The notes: generated by a model not told the origin, from the sequence alone. Numbered from the stretch's first letter, positions 9,494 through 19,468 are shown. The stretch is 64,000 bases of DNA from Halomonas ventosae (GCF_004363555.1 NZ_SNZJ01000004.1:124001-188000), one strand, 5' to 3'. Made by a program: numbers and translations.

Positions 9494-10228
9494 ATGCTCC
9501 CCTGGCTCCCTGACCGCCCCGTGGGCTTCCCGCCCGTCGCGTCGGCCCTGCGCGACCCCGACGGCCTGCTGGCCGCCGGCGGGGCCCTGACTCCGGAATG
9601 GCTGCTGGCCGCCTACCGCCGCGGCATATTCCCGTGGTTCAGCGATGACCAGCCGGTGCTGTGGTGGAGCCCGGACCCACGCATGGTGCTGTTTCCGGAC
9701 GAGATCCGGGTGCGCCGCAGCCTCGCCAAGCGGCTGCGCAACGCCGGCTTTTCGGTCACGGCCGACACCGCCTTCGAGCGGGTGGTGGCGGCATGCGCCG
9801 CCCCCCGCGACGGCCAGCCAGGCACCTGGATCACCGCCGAGATGCAAGCGGCCTACGGGTGCCTGCACCGGCTCGGCGCGGCCCGTTCGGTGGAGGTCTG
9901 GCGCGCCGGCGAGCTGGTGGGCGGCCTTTATGGGGTGGCCATGGGACCGGTGTTCTTCGGCGAGTCGATGTTCTCGCGCGCGCCGGATGCCTCGAAGGTG
10001 GCCCTGGTGCACCTGGCACGCGCCATGAGCGCCGGCGGTGGCCGGCTGATCGACTGCCAGATGCATACCGGCCACCTGGCGAGCCTGGGGGCCAGGGACA
10101 TCGCCCGGAGCGAGTTCATCGGCTATCTTGAACAGTGGCTGGGCGATGCCGACAGTGGCCGCCGGGAGACGTTCGACGGCATCTCGGCACCGACCTGGTC
10201 CTTCGATGCGATCGACACCAGTGCATGA
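9494..10228 (+). CDS. aat: Leucyl/phenylalanyl-tRNA-protein transferase
   Basis: N-end rule enzyme that adds Leu or Phe to proteins with N-terminal Arg or Lys, marking them for ClpS-ClpAP. The ATG at 9494 gives 244 residues starting [14 protein letters not shown], with GAGGAAG nine bases upstream. Family motifs include [20 protein letters not shown] near residue 45, [20 protein letters not shown] and [14 protein letters not shown]. It is divergent from ftsK and is followed after 31 bases by bpt, the second N-end rule transferase. The ClpS and ClpA partners are encoded 3-4 kb downstream. Confidence 0.95.
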   Translation: MLPWLPDRPVGFPPVASALRDPDGLLAAGGALTPEWLLAAYRRGIFPWFSDDQPVLWWSPDPRMVLFPDEIRVRRSLAKRLRNAGFSVTADTAFERVVAACAAPRDGQPGTWITAEMQAAYGCLHRLGAARSVEVWRAGELVGGLYGVAMGPVFFGESMFSRAPDASKVALVHLARAMSAGGGRLIDCQMHTGHLASLGARDIARSEFIGYLEQWLGDADSGRRETFDGISAPTWSFDAIDTSA

Positions 10229-10259
10229 CCGGGCCACCGATTCAGAGGAGATGGCAGCC

Positions 10260-10997
10260 TTGAGCAGCAACGCCCCCCGGCAGCCGGTCAGGGACCTGCG
10301 CTTCTTCCTGACTGTCCCCCATGCCTGCAGCTACCTGGAGGGCCGCGAAGCGACCACCCTGTTCCTCGACCCCCAGGAGTCGCCCGGCCAGGGGGTCTAC
10401 GACGCCCTGGCCCTGCTCGGCTTTCGCCGCAGCGGCCGTCACCTCTACCGTCCCCACTGCGATGCCTGCAACGCCTGCATCTCGGTACGCATACCGGTAG
10501 CGGAGTTCGCGCCGAGTCGCACCCAGCGCAAGCTGGCCAATCGCAATGCCGACCTGACGCTCCACGTGCGCCCCGCCCTCTTCGATGCCGAGCACTATGC
10601 GCTCTATGCCCACTACGTCCGGACTCGCCACGCCGACGGCGACATGTACCCGCCGAGCCACGAGCAGTACCGTACCTTCCTGACCCTCGACCAGGCCTAC
10701 GCCCGGCTGCTGGAGTTCCGCCTCGATGGCCGGCTGGTGGCCGTCTCGGCCTTCGACCAGCTCGAGCACGGCCTCTCGGCCATCTACACCTTCTTCGATC
10801 CCGCGCCGGAACTGGAGCGTCGCTCGCTGGGCACCTTCGCCGTGCTCTCGCTGATCCAGCGCGCCCGGGACCAGGGGCTACCCCACGTTTATCTGGGCTA
10901 CTGGATCCGCGAGTGCCGCAAGATGAACTACAAGCAGTCCTTCCGGCCGCTGGAGATGCTCGACGGCCGCCACTGGCGCCGCATGATTGCCCTGTAG
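10260..10997 (+). CDS. bpt: Aspartate/glutamate leucyltransferase
   Basis: N-end rule transferase that adds Leu to proteins with N-terminal Asp or Glu (Bpt/ATE family). The best start is TTG at 10260, nine bases after AGAGGAG. The in-frame ATG at 10251 touches that Shine-Dalgarno, so it is unlikely. The length is 245 residues. The conserved cysteine cluster YRPHCDACNACISVRIPV is near residue 63. The C-terminal acyltransferase part has YLGYWIRECRKMNYKQSFRP. It forms a unit with aat and, together with ClpS-ClpA nearby, makes a complete N-degron pathway. Confidence 0.93.
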   Translation: MSSNAPRQPVRDLRFFLTVPHACSYLEGREATTLFLDPQESPGQGVYDALALLGFRRSGRHLYRPHCDACNACISVRIPVAEFAPSRTQRKLANRNADLTLHVRPALFDAEHYALYAHYVRTRHADGDMYPPSHEQYRTFLTLDQAYARLLEFRLDGRLVAVSAFDQLEHGLSAIYTFFDPAPELERRSLGTFAVLSLIQRARDQGLPHVYLGYWIRECRKMNYKQSFRPLEMLDGRHWRRMIAL

Positions 10998-11024
10998 GGG
11001 CTCCAGAGGGCGGGTTCCTTTGCC

Positions 11025-11053
11025 TTGACGAGCGGCATGCGGCACAATATCGC
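11025..11053 (+). promoter_or_regulatory. Candidate sigma-70 promoter of infA
   Basis: TTGACG (11025-11030), 17-base spacer, TATCGC (11048-11053). The -35 is strong and the -10 is weak. It is about 80 bases upstream of infA. Confidence 0.4.
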
Positions 11054-11131
11054 GCTATCCTGTCGGCACGGGCGGCCAGGCCGTGAGACCGTGCCACCTT
11101 CTTTCGTCATCATCAGCGAGGAACCGCCTAT

Positions 11132-11350
11132 ATGGCACGTGAAGACCATATCGAAATGGAAGGCGTCGTCGTCGATACCCTTCCCAACACCATGTTCCGC
11201 GTCGAGCTGGAGAACGGCCACGTGGTCACCGCCCATATCTCGGGCAAGATGCGCAAGCACTACATCCGCATCCTCACCGGCGACAAGGTCAAGGTCGAGC
11301 TGACCCCCTACGACCTGTCCAAGGGCCGCATCGTCTACCGCGCCCGCTGA
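11132..11350 (+). CDS. infA: Translation initiation factor IF-1
   Basis: 72-residue OB-fold protein that binds the ribosomal A site during initiation. The sequence starts [20 protein letters not shown] and ends [12 protein letters not shown], which is almost invariant in gammaproteobacteria. The ATG at 11132 follows GAGGAA with 8-base spacing. It lies between bpt and the convergent clpA gene, the same neighbourhood as in E. coli. Confidence 0.98.
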   Translation: MAREDHIEMEGVVVDTLPNTMFRVELENGHVVTAHISGKMRKHYIRILTGDKVKVELTPYDLSKGRIVYRAR

Positions 11351-11433
11351 GCCCCGGCCGGGCACGCCGCAACGCCCGCCCCGCGCTCGAGCGCCGTCCG
11401 CACCCCGCGTCCGCCGCCTCCCCCGCTGCCAGG

Positions 11434-11468
11434 CCAGAAAGAACAACGCCCCGTCCGCAGACAGGGCG
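11434..11468 (-). terminator. Rho-independent terminator of clpA
   Basis: A 9-bp stem with one wobble (11447-11455 with 11460-11468) and a 4-base loop. On the minus strand it is followed by ttgttctttc. Confidence 0.8.
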
Positions 11469-11496
11469 CTGTGCCTTGGTGGCCGTCTGAGACCCG

Positions 11497-13773
11497 TCAG
11501 GGCGCGTCGGCCAGCTCCGACTCCGTGGAAAGGTGGAGCTCGCCCTCCTCCACGCTGACGTGCACCACCCCGCCGTGCTCGGCCAGCTCGCCGAACAGGA
11601 TCAGCTCGGCCAGCGGCTTCTTGAGCTTCTCCTGGATCAGGCGGGCCATCGGGCGCGCGCCCATGTCGGGGTCGTAGCCCTTCTCTGCCAGCCAGTCCCG
11701 GGCGGCCTCGTCCACGTCGAGCTGGACCCGCTTCTCGTCGAGCTGCGCCTGCAGCTCCACCAGGAACTTGTCCACCACGTTGCGCACCACCGAGGTGGGC
11801 AGCGCATGGAACTGGATGATGCCGTCCAGGCGGTTGCGGAACTCCGGCGAGAAGGTCTTGCGGATCACCTCCATGGCGTCCGTGGAGTGGTCCTGGGTCT
11901 GGAAGCCGATGGAGCGCCGCGTGGCCTGCTCGACCCCGGCGTTGGAGGTCATGATCAGGATCACGTGACGGAAGTCGGCCTCGCGGCCGTTGTTGTCGGT
12001 CAGGCGGCCGTGGTCCATGACCTGCAGCAGCAGGTTGAAGACCTCGGGATGCGCCTTCTCGATCTCGTCGAGCAGCAGCACGCAGTGGGGCTGCTTGGTG
12101 ATCGCTTCGGTCAGCAGGCCGCCCTGGTCATAGCCGACGTAGCCGGGAGGCGCACCGATCAGCCGTGACACGGTATGGCGTTCCATGTACTCGGACATGT
12201 CGAAGCGCACCAGCTCGATGCCCATGATATGGGAGAGCTGCCGGGCCACCTCGGTCTTGCCCACCCCGGTGGGACCGGCGAACAGGAAGCTGCCCACCGG
12301 CTTGTCCGGCGCCTTGAGACCGGCCCGCGACAGCTTGATCGCCGCGGCGAGGCTGTCGATCGCCTCGTCCTGGCCGAACACCAGCATCTTCAGGTCGCGG
12401 TCGATGTTGGCCAGCAGCTTGCGGTCGGAGCTGGAGACGCTCTTCGGCGGGATGCGCGCGATGGAGGCCACCACCGCCTCGACCTGGTCGACGTCGATGG
12501 TGTCCACGCGCACCTCCGGCGGCAGCAGCCGCTGGTGGGCGCCGGCCTCGTCGATCACGTCGATGGCCTTGTCGGGCAGGTGGCGGTCGTTGATGTAGCG
12601 GTCCGACAGCCGGGCGGCACTCTCCAGGGCCGCATCGGTGTACTTCAGCTGGTGGTGCTCCTCGAAGCGCGAGCGCAGCCCCTTGAGGATGCGGGTGGTG
12701 TCCTCCACCGAGGGCGCCATGACGTCGACCTTCTGGAAACGCCGCGCCAGGGCGCGATCCTTCTCGAAGATGCCGCGGTACTCCTGGAAAGTGGTGGAGC
12801 CGATGCAGCGCAGCTCGCCGGAGGAGAGCAGCGGCTTGAGCAGGTTGGAGGCGTCCATCACGCCCCCGGAGGCGGCGCCGGCGCCGATCACGGTATGGAT
12901 CTCGTCGATGAACAGGATGGCGTTGGGCTGCTTGCGCAGCTCGGCCAGCAGGTTCTTGAGGCGCTTCTCGAAGTCGCCGCGATACTTGGTGCCGGCGAGC
13001 AGGGCGCCCATGTCCAGGGAATAGACCACCGCATCGCTGATGACGTCGGGCACATCCTCCTCGACGACACGCTTGGCCAGCCCCTCGGCGATGGCGGTCT
13101 TGCCCACGCCGGCCTCGCCGACCAGCAACGGGTTGTTCTTGCGCCGGCGGGCCAGGATCTGCACCACCCGCTCGAGCTCATGGTCGCGGCCGATCAGCGG
13201 GTCGATCTTGCCCAGTCGCGCCTGCTCGTTGAGGTTGGTGGCATAGCTGGTGAGCGGGTTGGAGCCGGACTCGCCCCCCCCCTCCTCGGCCTCCTCGGCT
13301 TCCGGGGAGGGAGACGACTGGCTCTGGCCGTGCCCGGCCACCTTGGAGATGCCATGGGCGATATAGTTGACGGCATCGACCCGGGCCACGTTCTGCTGCT
13401 TGAGGAAGTAGACCGCCTGGCTCTCCTGCTCGGAGAAGATCGCCACCAGCACGTTGGCGCCGGTGACCTCGCTCTTGCCGGAGGACTGGACATGGAAGAC
13501 GGCGCGCTGGAGCACGCGCTGGAAGCCCAGGGTCGGCTGGGTCTCCCGATCCGACTGGTCCTCGGGGATCAGCGGCGTGGTGGAATTGATGAAATCCTGC
13601 AGGTCGGACCGCAGCTTGTCGAGGTTGGCCCCGCAGGCACGCAGCACGTCCGCCGCCGAGGCGTTGTCGAGCAGCGCCAGCAGCAGGTGCTCCACGGTCA
13701 TGAACTCGTGGCGCTTGGAGCGGGCCACGGTGAAGGCCGTGTTCAGGGTCAGTTCAAGTTCTTTACTCAGCAT
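11497..13773 (-). CDS. clpA: ATP-dependent Clp protease ATP-binding subunit ClpA
   Basis: Hexameric AAA+ unfoldase that feeds substrates to ClpP. The ATG at 13773 ([14 protein letters not shown]) gives 758 residues, the same as E. coli, with AAGGGGA just upstream. The N-domain that binds ClpS occupies residues 1-140. AAA1 has GEAGVGKT near 222, and AAA2 has GPTGVGKT near 496. A low-complexity acidic linker rich in Glu, Ser and Gly separates the N-domain from AAA1. clpS lies 137 bases upstream on the same strand. Confidence 0.97.
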   Translation of the reverse strand: MLSKELELTLNTAFTVARSKRHEFMTVEHLLLALLDNASAADVLRACGANLDKLRSDLQDFINSTTPLIPEDQSDRETQPTLGFQRVLQRAVFHVQSSGKSEVTGANVLVAIFSEQESQAVYFLKQQNVARVDAVNYIAHGISKVAGHGQSQSSPSPEAEEAEEGGGESGSNPLTSYATNLNEQARLGKIDPLIGRDHELERVVQILARRRKNNPLLVGEAGVGKTAIAEGLAKRVVEEDVPDVISDAVVYSLDMGALLAGTKYRGDFEKRLKNLLAELRKQPNAILFIDEIHTVIGAGAASGGVMDASNLLKPLLSSGELRCIGSTTFQEYRGIFEKDRALARRFQKVDVMAPSVEDTTRILKGLRSRFEEHHQLKYTDAALESAARLSDRYINDRHLPDKAIDVIDEAGAHQRLLPPEVRVDTIDVDQVEAVVASIARIPPKSVSSSDRKLLANIDRDLKMLVFGQDEAIDSLAAAIKLSRAGLKAPDKPVGSFLFAGPTGVGKTEVARQLSHIMGIELVRFDMSEYMERHTVSRLIGAPPGYVGYDQGGLLTEAITKQPHCVLLLDEIEKAHPEVFNLLLQVMDHGRLTDNNGREADFRHVILIMTSNAGVEQATRRSIGFQTQDHSTDAMEVIRKTFSPEFRNRLDGIIQFHALPTSVVRNVVDKFLVELQAQLDEKRVQLDVDEAARDWLAEKGYDPDMGARPMARLIQEKLKKPLAELILFGELAEHGGVVHVSVEEGELHLSTESELADAP

Positions 13774-13910
13774 GGCAGTCCCCTTCTCGCCGCCCAGGGC
13801 TTCGCGTCGGATCATTCATGGTCCGGCATCATCAACATCGGGTACAAACGGCGCCGTTGCAAGTCTCCCTTCAACGCAGGACCGTCGCTGTCCCTCTTCG
13901 ACCATGCCGC

Positions 13911-14294
13911 TCAGTCCGCCGCCTCGATGTCGCACAGCAGCGGATGCTGACACTCTCTTGCATATTGATTGACCTGATGGCTTTTGGTTTCCGCGATATC
14001 GCGGGTGAAGACACCACAGGTGGCCTTGCCGCGAGTGTGCACGGTCAGCATCACCTGCACCGCGGTCTCGCTGTCCATGTGGAAGAAGGTCTGCAGCACC
14101 TCGACCACGAACTCCATGGGTGTGAAGTCATCGTTGTGCAGCACCACCTTGTACAGGGGAGGACGCGCCACCTCCGGGTCGGCATTCTGCACCGCCAGGT
14201 CGCCGTCCTCCTCGGGGCCCGGAGGCCGGGTCATGCCTCCTCGTGGGAACACCATGGCCACTCGTCGCGCCACCTCGTCGTCTCTACTGAACAT
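13911..14294 (-). CDS. clpS: ATP-dependent Clp protease adaptor ClpS
   Basis: Adaptor that binds N-degron substrates and delivers them to ClpA. The core has [33 protein letters not shown] and [19 protein letters not shown], including the hydrophobic-pocket residues around NDD and TPMEF. The C-terminus ends [11 protein letters not shown]. The start is uncertain. The ATG at 14294 gives 127 residues, longer than E. coli (106). The ATG codons at 14255 and 14234 are alternatives, and none has a well-spaced ribosome binding site. The extra N-terminus is Pro/Gly/Glu-rich and probably disordered. Confidence 0.92.
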   Translation of the reverse strand: MFSRDDEVARRVAMVFPRGGMTRPPGPEEDGDLAVQNADPEVARPPLYKVVLHNDDFTPMEFVVEVLQTFFHMDSETAVQVMLTVHTRGKATCGVFTRDIAETKSHQVNQYARECQHPLLCDIEAAD

Positions 14295-14404
14295 AAGAGC
14301 CACTATCCATCTCGACAAGCCGGAGGCCGTCCATCATCTCAACCGTGATTGGACGCCGCAGGGCCGGCAGGGTTCACCACCTGGTTTCGATACCAGGACG
14401 TCTC

Positions 14405-14446
14405 AACGCAAAGGGCCCCCGCCCGCCGGATGGCGGACGGGGGCCC
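14405..14446 (-). terminator. Terminator of icd
   Basis: A 15-bp GC stem (14413-14427 with 14432-14446, one mismatch) and a 4-base loop. On the minus strand it is followed by tttgcgtt. It lies between icd and clpS. Confidence 0.75.
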
Positions 14447-14464
14447 CGGGTCCGTCATCGCGAC

Positions 14465-15721
14465 TTACATGTTGTCGGCGACGGCCTGGCCGAACTCGGA
14501 GCACTTGAGAAGCTTGGCATCGTCCATCTGGCGATGGAAGTCATAGGTGACCTCGCCCTTGGAGATGGCCTTCTCCATGCCCTTGAGCACCAGGTCGGCC
14601 GCCTCGACCCAGCCCATGTGGCGCAGCATCATTTCCGCGGAGAGGATCAGCGAGCCGGGGTTGACCTTGTCCTGCCCGGCGTACTTGGGCGCGGTGCCGT
14701 GGGTCGCCTCGAACATCGCAGTGGTGTCGGAGATGTTGGCGCCCGGCGCGATGCCGATGCCGCCCACCTCGGCCGCCAGGGCATCGGAGAGGTAGTCGCC
14801 GTTGAGGTTCAGCGTGGCGATGACGTCGTACTCGGCCGGACGCAGCAGGATCTGCTGCAGCATGGCGTCGGCGATGACGTCCTTGACGACGATCTCCTTG
14901 CCGGTCTTCGGGTTCTTCATGGTCATCCAGGGGCCGCCATCGAGCAGTTCGGCACCGAACTCCTCCTTGGCGAGCTCGTAGCCCCAGTCCTTGAAGGCCC
15001 CCTCGGTGAACTTCATGATATTGCCCTTGTGCACCAGGGTCAGCGACTCGCGGTCGTTGTCGATGGTGTACTGCAGGGCCTGGCGCACCAGACGCTTGGT
15101 GCCCTCGACGGAGACCGGCTTGACGCCGATGCCGCAGTTCTCGGGGAAGCGGATGTTCTGGACACCCATCTCCTCGCGCAGGAACTTGATGACCTTGTCG
15201 GCCTCCGGGGTACCGGCCTTCCACTCGATGCCGGCGTAGATGTCCTCGGAGTTCTCGCGGAAGATCACCATGTCGACGTCGCCGGGCTTCTTGACCGGGC
15301 TCGGCACGCCCTCGAACCAGCGCACCGGGCGCTGGCAGACGTAGAGGTCGAGCTTCTGGCGCAGGGCGACGTTCAGGGAGCGGATGCCACCGCCCACCGG
15401 CGTGGTCAGCGGGCCCTTGATAGACACCACGTAGTCCTTGACCGCCTCGAGGGTCTCTTCCGGCATCCAGGTGTCGGCATCATAGACGTGAGTGGCCTTC
15501 TCGCCGGCGTAGACCTCCATCCAGTGGATCTTGCGCTCGCCGTTATAGGCCTTCTGCACGGCGGCATCGATGGCGATCATCATCGCCGGCGTCACGTCGA
15601 CACCGATGCCGTCACCCTCGATGTACGGGATGATCGGATTGTTCGGCACGTTCAGGGTGTTGTCGGCGTTGGCGGTGATCTTCTGGCCACTCTCAGGAAC
15701 GACGATCTTGTTGAACCCCAT
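14465..15721 (-). CDS. icd: Isocitrate dehydrogenase [NADP+], homodimeric type
   Basis: TCA-cycle enzyme that converts isocitrate to 2-oxoglutarate, CO2 and NADPH. The ATG at 15721 ([15 protein letters not shown]) gives 418 residues (E. coli 416), with GGGGAGT upstream. The substrate loop [13 protein letters not shown] contains the serine that is phosphorylated by AceK in enterics. The metal-binding block [15 protein letters not shown] follows. NADP specificity is indicated by the Lys-Tyr pair in [13 protein letters not shown]. It is transcribed divergently from a second, unrelated isocitrate dehydrogenase (15901-18138) across a 179-base gap. Confidence 0.96.
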   Translation of the reverse strand: MGFNKIVVPESGQKITANADNTLNVPNNPIIPYIEGDGIGVDVTPAMMIAIDAAVQKAYNGERKIHWMEVYAGEKATHVYDADTWMPEETLEAVKDYVVSIKGPLTTPVGGGIRSLNVALRQKLDLYVCQRPVRWFEGVPSPVKKPGDVDMVIFRENSEDIYAGIEWKAGTPEADKVIKFLREEMGVQNIRFPENCGIGVKPVSVEGTKRLVRQALQYTIDNDRESLTLVHKGNIMKFTEGAFKDWGYELAKEEFGAELLDGGPWMTMKNPKTGKEIVVKDVIADAMLQQILLRPAEYDVIATLNLNGDYLSDALAAEVGGIGIAPGANISDTTAMFEATHGTAPKYAGQDKVNPGSLILSAEMMLRHMGWVEAADLVLKGMEKAISKGEVTYDFHRQMDDAKLLKCSEFGQAVADNM

Positions 15722-15801
15722 GGCGAACTCCCCTTTTGGTCTATTGAGTGGAGCCCGGAGTGTACCACTCCCCCCCAGCAGGGGTAAGCTGCGCGGGACA
15801 C

Positions 15802-15811
15802 TTGTCGACAA
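15802..15811. promoter_or_regulatory. Palindrome in the icd-idh divergent promoter region
   Basis: TTGTCGACAA is a perfect 10-bp palindrome midway in the 179-base gap between icd and idh. A further cttgtc half-like copy lies about 20 bases to the right. It may be an operator; no regulator is identified. Confidence 0.3.
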
Positions 15812-15900
15812 TCTTGATAGGCTTGTCCACATCCGCCGGGGCGCCCGCGCATGGCACCCCAATCCCATGCCACCGCAGTGACCAGAGAGATCCACGCCCC

Positions 15901-18138
15901 ATGCCCCACACGCCGAAGATTATCTACACCTTTACCGACGAAGCGCCTGCGCTGGCGACCCACTCGCTGCTACCGATCATCGACGCCTTCACCGACGCGG
16001 CGGGCATCGACGTGGAAACGCGCGACATCTCCCTGGCGGCACGGATTCTCTCGCAGTTTCCCGACTACCTGGCAGACGACCAGCGTGTCGAGGACCACCT
16101 GGCCGAACTGGGCGCCCTGGCCAAGACGCCGGAAGCCAACATCATCAAGCTGCCCAACATCAGCGCGTCCATGCCGCAGCTTCATGAGGCCATCAAGGAG
16201 CTGCAGGGACAGGGCTATCCCCTGCCGGACTACCCATACGAGCCGAAGAGCGACGAAGAGAAGGACATCCAGGCCCGCTACGACAAGGTCAGGGGGAGTG
16301 CCGTCAACCCGGTGCTGCGTGAAGGGAACTCCGACCGCCGGGCGCCCAAGGCCGTCAAGGCCTATGCCCGCAAGTACCCGCATCACATGGGCGAGTGGAG
16401 CCAGGCCTCGCGCAGCCACGTCTCGCACATGCACGGCGGCGACTTCTACCACGGCGAGAAGTCGATGACCTTGGATCGCCCCCGCAAGGTGAAGATGGAG
16501 CTGATCCCCGAGAGCGGCCAGGCACACGTGCTCAAGCCCGAGGTCTCGCTGCAGGAAGGCGAGGTCATCGACAGCATGTTCATGAGCAAGAAGGCGCTGC
16601 TCGAGTTCTACGAGCGGGAAATCGAGGATGCGCGCAAGACCGGCGTCATGTTCTCCCTGCACGTCAAGGCGACGATGATGAAGGTCTCGCACCCGATCGT
16701 GTTCGGCCACTGCGTGAAGATCTTCTACAAGGATGCCTTCGAGAAGCACGGTGCGCTGTTCGATGAGCTGGGTGTCGACGTCAACAACGGGATGGCGAAC
16801 CTGTACGAGAAGATCGACACGCTGCCCGAGACCCAGCGCGAGGAGGTCATCCGCGACCTGCACGCCTGCCACGACCAGCGACCGGAACTGGCCATGGTGG
16901 ACTCGGCGCGCGGCATCACCAACTTCCACTCGCCCAGCGATGTGATCGTGGACGCCTCGATGCCTGCCATGATTCGTGCCGGCGGCAAGATGTACGGCGC
17001 CGACGGCCGCCTCAAGGACGTCAAGGCGGTGATGCCGGAGTCGACCTTCGCCCGCATCTACCAGGAGATGATCAACTTCTGCAAATGGAATGGCGCCTTC
17101 GACCCCGCCACCATGGGCACCGTGCCCAACGTCGGCCTGATGGCCCAGAAGGCCGAGGAGTACGGCTCCCACGACAAGACCTTCGAGGTCCCGGTGGCCG
17201 GCGTGGCCAACATCACCGACCTGGAGACCGGCGAGGTGCTGCTCTCCCAGACCGTCGAGGAAGGCGATATCTGGCGGATGTGCCAGGTCAAGGATGCGCC
17301 GATCCGCGACTGGGTGAAGCTGGCGGTGGAGCGTTGCCGCGACTCCGGCATGCCGGCCGTGTTCTGGCTCGACCCCTACCGCCCCCACGAGAACGAGCTG
17401 ATCAAGAAGGTCCGGGCCTACCTCGAGGAGCACGACACCGAGGGGCTCGACATCCAGATCATGTCCCAGGTCCGGGCCATGCGCTACACCCTCGAACGCG
17501 TGGTCCGCGGCCTCGACACCATCTCGGTGACCGGCAACATCCTGCGCGACTACCTCACCGACCTGTTTCCGATCCTGGAGCTGGGCACCAGCGCCAAGAT
17601 GCTCTCCATCGTGCCCCTGATGGCCGGCGGCGGCATGTTCGAGACCGGGGCCGGCGGCTCGGCGCCCAAGCACGTCCAGCAGCTCCTCGAGGAGAACCAC
17701 CTGCGCTGGGACAGCCTTGGCGAGTTCCTCGCCATGGGGGCCTCCCTGGAGCATCTCGCCAAGCAGTTCGGCAACGAGCGTGCGACCCTGCTGGCCGATG
17801 CGCTGGACACGGCCACCGGCGAGTTCCTCGAGCACAACAAGTCGCCCTCCCGTAAGGCGGGAGAGCTGGACAACCGCGGCAGCCACTTCTACCTCGCCCT
17901 CTACTGGGCCCAGGCCCTGGCCTCCCAGGACGAGGATGCCGAACTCAAGAGACTCTTCACCCGCCTGGCCGAGACCTTGACGGCCAACGAGGCGACCATT
18001 CTCGACGAGCTGAACGGCGTGCAGGGGCAACCGGTGGACATCGGCGGGTACTACCATGCCGACCCCGCGCTCGCGCGTGCCGTCATGCGTCCCAGCAAGA
18101 CCCTGAACGACGCCCTGGCCCTGGTCGCCCAGGACTGA
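15901..18138 (+). CDS. idh: Isocitrate dehydrogenase [NADP+], monomeric type
   Basis: Monomeric IDH, about 80 kDa and unrelated in family to the neighbouring icd. It catalyses the same NADP-linked oxidative decarboxylation. The ATG at 15901 gives 745 residues (usual length about 741), starting [20 protein letters not shown]. Family landmarks include [19 protein letters not shown] near residue 90, [18 protein letters not shown] near 140 and [20 protein letters not shown] near 170. The ribosome binding site is weak (AGAGAG about 10 bases upstream). Both isozymes appear intact. In Colwellia and Vibrio relatives the two respond differently to temperature or carbon source; that is inference here. 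Confidence 0.95.
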   Translation: MPHTPKIIYTFTDEAPALATHSLLPIIDAFTDAAGIDVETRDISLAARILSQFPDYLADDQRVEDHLAELGALAKTPEANIIKLPNISASMPQLHEAIKELQGQGYPLPDYPYEPKSDEEKDIQARYDKVRGSAVNPVLREGNSDRRAPKAVKAYARKYPHHMGEWSQASRSHVSHMHGGDFYHGEKSMTLDRPRKVKMELIPESGQAHVLKPEVSLQEGEVIDSMFMSKKALLEFYEREIEDARKTGVMFSLHVKATMMKVSHPIVFGHCVKIFYKDAFEKHGALFDELGVDVNNGMANLYEKIDTLPETQREEVIRDLHACHDQRPELAMVDSARGITNFHSPSDVIVDASMPAMIRAGGKMYGADGRLKDVKAVMPESTFARIYQEMINFCKWNGAFDPATMGTVPNVGLMAQKAEEYGSHDKTFEVPVAGVANITDLETGEVLLSQTVEEGDIWRMCQVKDAPIRDWVKLAVERCRDSGMPAVFWLDPYRPHENELIKKVRAYLEEHDTEGLDIQIMSQVRAMRYTLERVVRGLDTISVTGNILRDYLTDLFPILELGTSAKMLSIVPLMAGGGMFETGAGGSAPKHVQQLLEENHLRWDSLGEFLAMGASLEHLAKQFGNERATLLADALDTATGEFLEHNKSPSRKAGELDNRGSHFYLALYWAQALASQDEDAELKRLFTRLAETLTANEATILDELNGVQGQPVDIGGYYHADPALARAVMRPSKTLNDALALVAQD

Positions 18139-18160
18139 CGCATCGCCACGAGACAACCTG

Positions 18161-18216
18161 CCGCCCGCTGCGGGCGGCCCTTCCGGCTCCCGTCCGCCCC
18201 ATGGCGGGGGGGAGCC
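18161..18216 (+). terminator. Two consecutive GC hairpins after idh
   Basis: A 6-bp stem at 18161-18177 is followed by a larger hairpin at 18185-18216: outer ggctccc/gggagcc, inner ccgcc/ggcgg, 4-base loop. There is no T-run, so efficiency is uncertain. Confidence 0.5.
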
Positions 18217-18237
18217 GTCGCGTTATGGCATCGGGCG

Positions 18238-18265
18238 TTGATTGGCGTCAGGCACCCGGTATAGT
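18238..18265 (+). promoter_or_regulatory. Candidate promoter of rluE-nudJ
   Basis: TTGATT (18238-18243), 16-base spacer, TATAGT (18260-18265). The -10 ends only 11 bases before the rluE ATG, so a transcript from it would start inside or after the AAGGAG ribosome binding site. Confidence 0.45.
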
Positions 18266-18276
18266 GGAAGGAGACG

Positions 18277-18888
18277 ATGAACCTCTACCTGCTGCACAAG
18301 CCCTACCGCATGCTCTCCCAGTTCACCGACCGTGGTGTCGGCGAATCGGAGCGCCGCGCCACCCTGGCCGATGTCATCCCGGTGCCGGGGGTCTATGCTG
18401 CCGGGCGCCTGGACTACGACTCCGAGGGCCTGCTGCTGCTCAGCGACGACGGCGAGCTGATCCATCGCATCAGCGACCCCCGCCACAAGCAGCCCAAGAC
18501 CTACCGCGTGCAGGTGGAGGGCGAGCCCGATGAGGCCGCCCTGCAGGCACTGCGCAACGGCGTCGCGCTCAAGGACGGCAGCACCCGGCCCGCGAAGGTG
18601 CGGCGCCTGGCCGAGAGCGGGCTGCCCGAGCGGGACCCGCCCCTGGACACGCGACGCCACCCGCGAACCACCTGGCTCGAGCTGACCATCACCGAGGGCC
18701 GCAACCGCCAGGTCCGCCGCATGACCGCCCATGTCGGCCACCCCACCCTGCGGCTGGTCCGGGTGGCCATCGGCCCCTGGCGCCTGGATGGCCTGGCCCC
18801 GGGCGAGTGGCGACGGGAGACCCTTCACGCCCCGCGCAGGCCGCCGGCAGGCGCTCGCCGGGGCCAAGCAAGAGGAGGCCGCCGATGA
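18277..18888 (+). CDS. rluE: 23S rRNA pseudouridine synthase RluE
   Basis: RsuA/RluB/E/F-type pseudouridine synthase; the E. coli enzyme modifies U2457 of 23S rRNA. The protein is 203 residues. The catalytic motif AAGRLDYDSEGLLLLSDDG has the invariant Asp of GRLD. RVQVEGEP and TEGRNRQVRRMTAHVGHPTL are the other family blocks. There is no S4 domain, as expected for RluE. The tail is Arg/Gly-rich. The stop codon overlaps the nudJ start (ATGA at 18885-18888). The rluE-nudJ-mnmA-hflD-purB neighbourhood near icd matches E. coli. Confidence 0.92.
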   Translation: MNLYLLHKPYRMLSQFTDRGVGESERRATLADVIPVPGVYAAGRLDYDSEGLLLLSDDGELIHRISDPRHKQPKTYRVQVEGEPDEAALQALRNGVALKDGSTRPAKVRRLAESGLPERDPPLDTRRHPRTTWLELTITEGRNRQVRRMTAHVGHPTLRLVRVAIGPWRLDGLAPGEWRRETLHAPRRPPAGARRGQARGGRR

Positions 18889-19334
18889 GTCGCTGGCAAC
18901 CCTATATCAGCGTGGCCACCGTGGTGGAACGGGCCGGGCGCTTCCTGATGGTCGAGGAGGACCGCGGCGGGGACGAGACCCTCTTCAACCAGCCCGCCGG
19001 CCACCTGGAGCCCGGCGAGCGCATCCAGGAGGCCGCCCTTCGCGAGATCCGCGAGGAGACCGCCTGGCAGGTGGGCATCACCGACTACCTGGGCATGTAC
19101 ATCTACCGCACGCCGGATGGCCTGACCTTCCACAGTCACGGCTTCTTCGGCATGGCCCTGGCCCACCTGGGCAACGAGCTGGACCCGGCCATCCTCGCCG
19201 TGCACTGGCTGACCCTCGACGAGCTCGAGGCGCTGGACCGGGAAGGCCGCCTGCGCAGCCCGCTGGTGCTGCGGCGCGTCCGCGACGCCCTGGCGAGCCG
19301 CTTCTACCCCATGGACGTGATCCACGAGCGCTGA
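18885..19334 (+). CDS. nudJ: NUDIX hydrolase (NudJ-like)
   Basis: Small cytoplasmic pyrophosphohydrolase of 149 residues. The Nudix box GHLEPGERIQEAAL followed by REIREETAW is at about residues 40-63. It keeps the metal-binding Glu residues, but Ala replaces the usual Gly of the final EExG. E. coli NudJ acts on nucleoside di- and triphosphates and thiamin precursors; the substrate here is unproven. The ATG at 18885 overlaps the rluE stop and has AGAGGAGG upstream, so it is translationally coupled. An octamer repeat array begins 5 bases after the stop. Confidence 0.87.
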   Translation: MSRWQPYISVATVVERAGRFLMVEEDRGGDETLFNQPAGHLEPGERIQEAALREIREETAWQVGITDYLGMYIYRTPDGLTFHSHGFFGMALAHLGNELDPAILAVHWLTLDELEALDREGRLRSPLVLRRVRDALASRFYPMDVIHER

Positions 19335-19339
19335 GGGGG

Positions 19340-19392
19340 CAAGCGGCCAAGCGGCCAAGCGGCCAAGCGGCCAAGCGGCCAAGCGGCCAAGC
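19340..19392. repeat. Second tandem 8-bp array, 6 full copies plus part
   Basis: The unit caagcggc is repeated six times from 19340 to 19387, followed by a partial caagc to 19392. It differs from the 5216-5279 array by one base per unit when phased (gccaagcg against gccaagcc). It also begins just after a stop codon (nudJ) and lies upstream of the mnmA promoter. Confidence 0.95.
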
Positions 19393-19442
19393 CGAGGCTC
19401 AAGTAGAAAGCAAGACGTAACGAGCCCCCTTGCTCCTTGGCG

Positions 19443-19461
19443 GCTCGGCGCTCGGCGCTCG
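19443..19461. repeat. Heptamer repeat gctcggc, 2.7 copies
   Basis: Tandem gctcggc at 19443-19449 and 19450-19456, then gctcg. It lies directly upstream of the mnmA -10 element. It is preceded by cttggcgg, similar to the reverse complement of the octamer unit. The array near rarA has the same kind of downstream partner (5385-5410). Confidence 0.7.
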
Positions 19462-19468
19462 TATCATG

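Noticed and set aside
12175..13950. 591-codon open frame opposite clpA
   Set aside because: Antisense shadow of a highly conserved gene; no start signal or recognisable protein.
14371..14400. tRNA-like stretch with ggttc and tttcgat near a small hairpin
   Set aside because: Only a 6-bp stem with a 6-base loop is present. No cloverleaf, acceptor stem or anticodon arm can be drawn.
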